This document shows positions 15,644 to 19,971 of a DNA stretch of 19,971 nucleotides, piece after piece. The number at the start of each line of letters is the position of its first letter. Positions within the stretch are counted from its first letter, which is position 1. The position numbers were made by a program, and so were the translations under genes. Under the pieces are notes generated by a model. It searched no databases. It was not told the DNA's origin and saw only the letters and a program-made list of their open reading frames with translations. Source of the DNA: Bacteroidales bacterium (GTDB lineage Bacteria > Bacteroidota > Bacteroidia > Bacteroidales > WCHB1-69). The stretch spans positions 1-19,971 of the forward strand of contig JAAYQB010000080.1 in NCBI GenBank assembly GCA_012519525.1, written 5' to 3'.

Positions 15644-15651
15644 TATTTTTG
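15644..15651 (+). promoter_or_regulatory. Bacteroidota -7 element upstream of the DUF3078 gene
   Basis: TATTTTTG followed by CA matches TAnnTTTG, 61 nt before the ATG at 15713. This is the longest such leader here; the leader is AT-rich with no obvious stable fold. No clear -33 box is visible. It probably drives 15713-18804 as one unit, since no similar element occurs before 16774 or 17578. Confidence 0.55.
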
Positions 15652-15712
15652 CAGTCATAAATAATTTTATCTAATTTTATTAAATACTAAACATTATCAA
15701 AAACTTAACAAA

Positions 15713-16702
15713 ATGAATAAAAAAGCGTATTTATTAGTTATTACACTAATTATCACAAGTTTTAATTTAAAATTATCTGCTCAAGAAGTACAAGAAATTG
15801 CAACAGCTACTTCTGCCGTTGCTCAAAAAGTGGATACATCGGTTAAAGAAAAAACATGGGTTTTTGGAGGAACGTCTTTGATAACGTTCGGACAAGACTA
15901 TGTGCATAATTGGAATGCGGGAGGAACGCCTGCCATTAACTTAAAAGGAATGGGCAATGTTTTCTTAAAATATTCGAAAAATAAAATATTTTGGGAAAAT
16001 ATTTTAGACGTAACCTACGGCGTACAACGTAATTTTGAAACAAAACAAACTACCAAAACCGATGACAAATTCGAATTTAATACTAACTTAGGATACATAA
16101 TAGGAAGAAATTGGAATTGCGGAGCTTTAATGAAATATCAAACTCAAATGACACAAGGTTATAAAAACGACACTATTCTTACCTCTAATTTTATGACCCC
16201 AGGTTATTTAATTACCTCTGTCGGTATTGAATATAAACGTAAAATGTGGTCATTATTTATTTCTCCCTTGACAAATAAAACTACATTTAAAACCGATAAT
16301 CGCTTTTACGATGTCAATAGTTTTTCCGTTGATTCGGGAAAAAAAGTTTATGCCGGACTTGGAGCTTTCTTAAAAGCTGTTTATAAATATGATATTCATC
16401 CTAAAGTTCACTTAGACACAAAATTAGAACTCTTTTCCGACTATTTGGACCAACCTGAAAATATAGATGTGAATTTTGAAATGAGATGGAATTTTATGAT
16501 TACCGAATGGTTGATGGCAACCTTATATATAGCTGTCCTTTACGATTATGATATCCGTTTTACCGTTTATGAAAACGATGGGGTTACTCCTAAAATAGGA
16601 CATGATGGAAAAGCGATGACTACCGATCATGTTCAATTTAAAGAAAACTTTGGATTATCGTTTACCTATAAATTTAATGTTCCAAAATTAACAAAGAAGT
16701 AG
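15713..16702 (+). CDS. DUF3078-family secreted/outer-membrane protein
   Basis: The 329-aa product has a signal peptide (KKAYLLVITLIITSF..LKLSAQ, cleavage after SAQ). The body resembles DUF3078: the opening WVFGGTSLITFGQDYVHNWNAGGTPAINLKG, with a WNAGG motif, then FLKYSKNKIFWENILDVTYGVQ and repeated alternating strands through FNFMITEWLMATLYIAVLYDYD. These features fit an outer-membrane beta-barrel in Bacteroidota, though DUF3078 has no defined function that I know of. The C-terminus ends SFTYKFNVPKLTKK, with an aromatic strand close to the end. It has its own promoter-like element upstream, and it is followed by another predicted barrel gene and waaA, so it may belong to an envelope-assembly unit. 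Family assignment is from motif recognition. Confidence 0.85.
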   Translation: MNKKAYLLVITLIITSFNLKLSAQEVQEIATATSAVAQKVDTSVKEKTWVFGGTSLITFGQDYVHNWNAGGTPAINLKGMGNVFLKYSKNKIFWENILDVTYGVQRNFETKQTTKTDDKFEFNTNLGYIIGRNWNCGALMKYQTQMTQGYKNDTILTSNFMTPGYLITSVGIEYKRKMWSLFISPLTNKTTFKTDNRFYDVNSFSVDSGKKVYAGLGAFLKAVYKYDIHPKVHLDTKLELFSDYLDQPENIDVNFEMRWNFMITEWLMATLYIAVLYDYDIRFTVYENDGVTPKIGHDGKAMTTDHVQFKENFGLSFTYKFNVPKLTKK

Positions 16703-16773
16703 GTATACAATTAAAATAAATTGATATTTATTGGGTTATTAATAAAGGATTTTACTCCTTATATTAATTGTTT

Positions 16774-17574
16774 ATGAGCTGTTTTTCTTTACGCGTCAAG
16801 CATATTCTTTTTATTATAAGCTGGATATACCTATCCGTATCTCCTGTCTTTTCGCAAATACAAATGCGACGCTCAACCACTGATTCTGCAGGATTAATAG
16901 CCTATATAAGTGCCAATTACTCTTATTTATTTGTATTAAAAAATTCGGATTTATACAAAGAAAGCAGCAATTTAATGGCAGTAGGGACTAATTTAAGTTT
17001 AAAAACAAAATCGAATTGGACCATTGAAGCCGGTTTTAATTATTTATTTTCAGGCAAAGTAAAAGGAACCGATTCTATGTTCTCAATGATTACCAATAGT
17101 GCCGGTTTAATTATTGATGGAAACGGAACAGGAGCTGATATAGAAGTAGATACAAGAGGATGGTCGTTACGAATGGAGGGAGGAAAAATATTTCCTTTAA
17201 CAAAAAAGGCACAAAATGCAGGAATACACGCCAAATTAGGAGTTGGCGTTCTACAGCGTTATGTGTTCATTAAAAATCCGGATAATTTAGTCCCATGTTT
17301 AACTAACGAGTACAAAAAAGGATACGACCGATTGACTTTAGGAGTTTCTTTGTATCAATATATTGGATATACGCGTTTGTCAAACATTAAATATTCTTGT
17401 TTTTACGGAGGAGTCGAATTTTACGAAATCTTTTCATCTCGGCAACGAGACTATGACTTCTTGCTTATGGGAAAAGATAATCGAAAATTTTTTGATGTAA
17501 TAATCGGGTTAAAATTTGGATGGATTGTTCCTTTGTATAAAAAAGAATATACTGACACTTACTATTTTAGATAA
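16774..17574 (+). CDS. Small predicted outer-membrane beta-barrel protein
   Basis: An upstream TTG at 16768 could extend the frame by two codons, but the ATG at 16774 gives a normal signal peptide (MSCFSLRVKHILFIISWIYLSVSPVFSQ), so I prefer it: 266 residues. The mature part is a series of alternating strands with Tyr, Gly and Asn, for example MAVGTNLSLKTKSNWTIEAGFNYLFSGKV and AGIHAKLGVGVLQRYVFIK. It ends TYYFR, an aromatic terminal strand typical of outer-membrane barrels. I recognise no named family. A small hairpin (AAGGA..TCCTT, 16746-16761) precedes the start. The next gene, waaA, starts 3 nt after the stop, so the two are co-translated or at least co-transcribed; a role in envelope or LPS biogenesis is a guess from that. 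Confidence 0.75.
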   Translation: MSCFSLRVKHILFIISWIYLSVSPVFSQIQMRRSTTDSAGLIAYISANYSYLFVLKNSDLYKESSNLMAVGTNLSLKTKSNWTIEAGFNYLFSGKVKGTDSMFSMITNSAGLIIDGNGTGADIEVDTRGWSLRMEGGKIFPLTKKAQNAGIHAKLGVGVLQRYVFIKNPDNLVPCLTNEYKKGYDRLTLGVSLYQYIGYTRLSNIKYSCFYGGVEFYEIFSSRQRDYDFLLMGKDNRKFFDVIIGLKFGWIVPLYKKEYTDTYYFR

Positions 17575-17577
17575 AAT

Positions 17578-18804
17578 ATGAGACGCCTATATTCCCTTTC
17601 CATCTATTTTTATTCCTTAGCCATTCGTTTAGCCGCTTTTAAAAATAAAAAAGCAAAGCTATGGGTAGAAGGAAGAAAAAATACTTTTGATTTTTTAACT
17701 GAAAAATGCAAAGACAATCAAGAAATTATCTGGATTCATTGTGCTTCGCTTGGCGAATTTGAGCAAGGTCGCCCATTGATTTCTTCCATAAAAGAAAGAA
17801 AACCTGAATACAAAATTTTGTTAACTTTTTTTTCGCCTTCGGGTTATGAAATTCAAAAAAATTTTGCTTTAGCTGATATAATCACTTATTTACCAATAGA
17901 TACTATTTCAAATGCAAAGAAATTTATACACATTGTCCAGCCAAAATATATTTTTTTCATTAAATACGAATATTGGTTCAATTATATTAATGAAGCTTTT
18001 AAGCAAAAAATCCCTTTTTACATTGTATCTTCTATTTTCAGGAAAAACCACTACTTTTTTCGATTTTATGCCAAATGGTTTCAAAAAAATCTGAATCAAA
18101 TAAGCTATTTTTTCTTACAAAATCAAGAATCAAAAGATTTATTAAATAGCATAGGTATTACTCAATGCGACGTTTATGGCGATACGCGTTTCGATACAGT
18201 CGCTGCTCTTGAGAAAAAAAACAATCCGATAATAGAAAAATTTATCGAAAACTCTACCCCTATCATCGCAGGAAGTACGTGGTATGAAGATGAAAAAATA
18301 ATCGGTCCCTTTATTCATCGTAATAAAACAAAATGGATAATCGTTCCCCATGAAATTGATGAAAAACATTTAAACCAAATACGTAATTTGTTTTCGCAAT
18401 CGGAATGCATATTTTATAGCGAAATTACCCCCAATACCATTATTAATAATTATAAAATATTGATAATAGACAAAATAGGAATTCTCCGTTATCTTTATCA
18501 TTATGCAACCATTGCTTATATCGGTGGAGGATTTGGAAAAGGAATACACAACATACTTGAAGCCGCAACTTATGGATTAGCCGTTGTTTTCGGTCCAAAT
18601 TATAAAAAATTTCAAGAAGCACGGGATTTAATTGCTCAACAAGCTGCATTTTCTATTCAAAACGAAAAAGATTTAGAAAACATACTGCAAAAACTTCTTA
18701 ACGATACATCGTTTCATTTACAAGCTTCTAAAGCAGCTAAAGAATACATTTTCTCACAAAAAGGAGCAAGTAAAAAAATATTTTCCTTTGTTTTTGAAAA
18801 CTAA
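17578..18804 (+). CDS. waaA: 3-deoxy-D-manno-octulosonic acid (Kdo) transferase WaaA/KdtA
   Basis: WaaA transfers Kdo from CMP-Kdo to lipid IVA at the inner face of the inner membrane, an early step of LPS core assembly. The 408-aa chain has an N-terminal membrane-associated helix (residues about 4-21) and the LWVEGRK segment. The catalytic glutamate is Glu60 in ASLGEFEQGRPLI. Further family features are IAGSTWYEDEKII, WIIVPHEIDEKHL and the nucleotide-binding AYIGGGFGKGIHNILEAATYGLAVVFGPNYKKFQEA near the C-terminus. The usual length is about 410-430, so it is complete. It follows the small barrel gene by 3 nt and shares its transcript. Whether it adds one or two Kdo residues cannot be read from sequence; many Bacteroidota add one. 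Confidence 0.96.
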   Translation: MRRLYSLSIYFYSLAIRLAAFKNKKAKLWVEGRKNTFDFLTEKCKDNQEIIWIHCASLGEFEQGRPLISSIKERKPEYKILLTFFSPSGYEIQKNFALADIITYLPIDTISNAKKFIHIVQPKYIFFIKYEYWFNYINEAFKQKIPFYIVSSIFRKNHYFFRFYAKWFQKNLNQISYFFLQNQESKDLLNSIGITQCDVYGDTRFDTVAALEKKNNPIIEKFIENSTPIIAGSTWYEDEKIIGPFIHRNKTKWIIVPHEIDEKHLNQIRNLFSQSECIFYSEITPNTIINNYKILIIDKIGILRYLYHYATIAYIGGGFGKGIHNILEAATYGLAVVFGPNYKKFQEARDLIAQQAAFSIQNEKDLENILQKLLNDTSFHLQASKAAKEYIFSQKGASKKIFSFVFEN

Positions 18805-18818
18805 CTGTTTTTTTAATG

Positions 18819-18826
18819 TAATTTTG
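18819..18826 (+). promoter_or_regulatory. Bacteroidota -7 element of trpS
   Basis: TAATTTTG followed by CA matches TAnnTTTG, 30 nt before the trpS start. A TTTG at 18793-18796 lies 22 bases upstream, close to the usual -33 spacing, making this the best-supported promoter in the window. The -33 lies within the end of waaA. Confidence 0.62.
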
Positions 18827-18856
18827 CAACGATAAAAAAAATAAAAAAATACAGCA

Positions 18857-19843
18857 ATGGAAACAGTTGTAAGCGGAATACGTTCGACAGGAAACCTTCA
18901 TTTAGGAAATTATTTTGGAGCATTAAAAAATTTTGTGAAAATGCAATATGAAAACCGTTGTTTTTTCTTTATTGCCGATTACCATGCTTTAACCACTCAT
19001 CCAACAGCAGAAAACATAAAAACCAATGCTAGACAAGTAATTATTGAATATTTAGCGGCCGGTTTAGACCCTGAAATTGCTACTTTATACCTGCAAAGCG
19101 ATGTCCCCGAAGTATTGGAATTGTATTTATTTTTAAATATGAATGCTTATCTCGGCGAGCTGCAACGATGCACGTCATTTAAAGACAAAGTTCGACAACA
19201 ACCTGAAAATGTAAACGCCGGACTATTAACCTATCCCACTTTAATGGCAGCCGATATATTGATACATAAAGCCCATAAAGTTCCCGTAGGCAAAGATCAA
19301 GAACAACATTTAGAAATGACCCGCATGTTTGCTTCACGTTTTAATCGCTTATATAAAACCGATTATTTTACTGAACCTCAAGCCTATAATTTTGGAGAAA
19401 ATCTAATAAAAATTCCCGGTTTAGACGGAAGTATGAAAATGGGAAAATCGGAAGGAAATGCTATTTATCTGATTGACAGCCCTGAAATCATTCGTAAAAA
19501 AGTAATGAAAGCAAAAACAGATGCCGGTCCTACACAGCCTAATCAAACAAAATCTCAAGAAATACAAAATCTTTTCACTATTATGCAACAAGTATCCGAT
19601 AAAAATACTTTGCATTTCTTCGAACAAGCTTATGCCGATACTAGTATACGTTATGGCGATTTCAAGAAACAATTAGCTGACGATATCATTGCATTTTGTA
19701 ATCCTCTACGTGAACGCATACTCGATTTATCGGAAAAAAATTCCTATATTGATGAGGTAATCGAACATGGAGCTGAAAAAGCCCGACAAAATGCACGCAA
19801 TACTATTTCCGAAATTCGCGAAATTATCGGTTTCCGGAAATAA
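18857..19843 (+). CDS. trpS: Tryptophanyl-tRNA synthetase
   Basis: TrpRS charges tRNA-Trp with tryptophan through an adenylate, in the cytoplasm. The class I signature HIGH appears as TGNLHLGNYFGAL (11-23), and KMSKS as DGSMKMGKSEGNAI (190-203, KMGKS at 194-198). The body also shows the family stretches YHALTTHPT (42-50), TYPTLMAADILIHKA (125-139) and VGKDQEQHLEMTR (144-156). At 328 aa it is the standard bacterial length. The ATG at 18857 gives SGIRSTGNLHLGNY at the correct distance from the N-terminus. It has its own promoter and is the last complete gene; I see no T-box or trp leader in the 52-nt gap upstream. Confidence 0.97.
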   Translation: METVVSGIRSTGNLHLGNYFGALKNFVKMQYENRCFFFIADYHALTTHPTAENIKTNARQVIIEYLAAGLDPEIATLYLQSDVPEVLELYLFLNMNAYLGELQRCTSFKDKVRQQPENVNAGLLTYPTLMAADILIHKAHKVPVGKDQEQHLEMTRMFASRFNRLYKTDYFTEPQAYNFGENLIKIPGLDGSMKMGKSEGNAIYLIDSPEIIRKKVMKAKTDAGPTQPNQTKSQEIQNLFTIMQQVSDKNTLHFFEQAYADTSIRYGDFKKQLADDIIAFCNPLRERILDLSEKNSYIDEVIEHGAEKARQNARNTISEIREIIGFRK

Positions 19844-19903
19844 TCTATTTATTTCAATCCAAATTCACAAAGAAATTTTTCTTACTATTTCCAAATAAAT
19901 AAA

Positions 19904-19932
19904 AAGAGAGTGCCCGAAAAAAACACTCTCTT
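19904..19932 (-). terminator. Hairpin terminator downstream of trpS, stronger on the minus strand
   Basis: A perfect 9-bp stem (AAGAGAGTG at 19904-19912 with CACTCTCTT at 19924-19932) encloses an 11-base loop. Read from the minus strand, the stem is followed at once by TTT and ATTTATTT, a good U-tract. On the plus strand only a weak CCTATTG follows. It can end both trpS and a convergent gene entering from the right. On the minus strand one frame gives FQVNK followed by TAA (19954-19971), a plausible gene end, but 5 codons cannot be identified. Confidence 0.65.
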
Positions 19933-19971
19933 CCTATTGTTGATTAATAATTCTTACTTATTAACTTGGAA

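Overview
The window is about 20 kb of AT-rich DNA (roughly one third G+C by eye) from a Bacteroidota chromosome, most likely order Bacteroidales. Three things point there: a type IX secretion (T9SS) C-terminal sorting domain on the protein at 11243-13648; several proteins that look like Bacteroidota families (DUF5723, DUF4294, DUF3078, DUF3109); and six copies of the Bacteroidota -7 promoter element TAnnTTTG, five of them extended to TTTGCA, lying in the gaps before transcription units. Every complete gene is on the plus strand and packing is tight, with overlaps of 4, 11 and 17 nt. I see no tRNA, rRNA, CRISPR array, insertion sequence or phage gene. No gap reaches 300 bases; the longest is 100-302.

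Layout. (1) 1-99 is the tail of an unidentified gene. (2) 303-5646 is a probable operon: surE nucleotidase, a 96-aa membrane protein, a class III sirtuin, an LpxL-type lipid A acyltransferase, and a secreted TPR protein whose reading frame is broken near 5080-5150. (3) 5719-11124 starts with an envelope trio (536-aa lipoprotein, DUF5723 beta-barrel protein, DUF4294 protein) and continues into a cysteine desulfurase-like PLP enzyme and a cysteine-rich DUF3109 protein. (4) 11243-13648 is a single T9SS-exported transglutaminase-like protein, ended by a 34-bp perfect palindrome next to the ribBA promoter. (5) 13760-15623 is ribBA overlapped by an O-methyltransferase gene. (6) 15713-18804 holds a DUF3078 protein, a small predicted outer-membrane protein and waaA (Kdo transferase). 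(7) 18857-19843 is trpS, followed by a hairpin that works best as a terminator for a convergent minus-strand gene beyond the window.

Taken together this is mostly core genome: housekeeping enzymes (riboflavin synthesis, tryptophanyl-tRNA charging, nucleotide and protein-acylation metabolism), two steps of lipopolysaccharide assembly (lipid A acylation and Kdo addition), and many secreted or outer-membrane proteins of unknown function. I found no clear new defence or mobile system. The best leads are the broken TPR gene, the desulfurase/cysteine-rich pair, the lipoprotein/barrel/DUF4294 trio, the T9SS transglutaminase-like protein with Glu at the likely third catalytic position, and the palindrome at the ribBA promoter.
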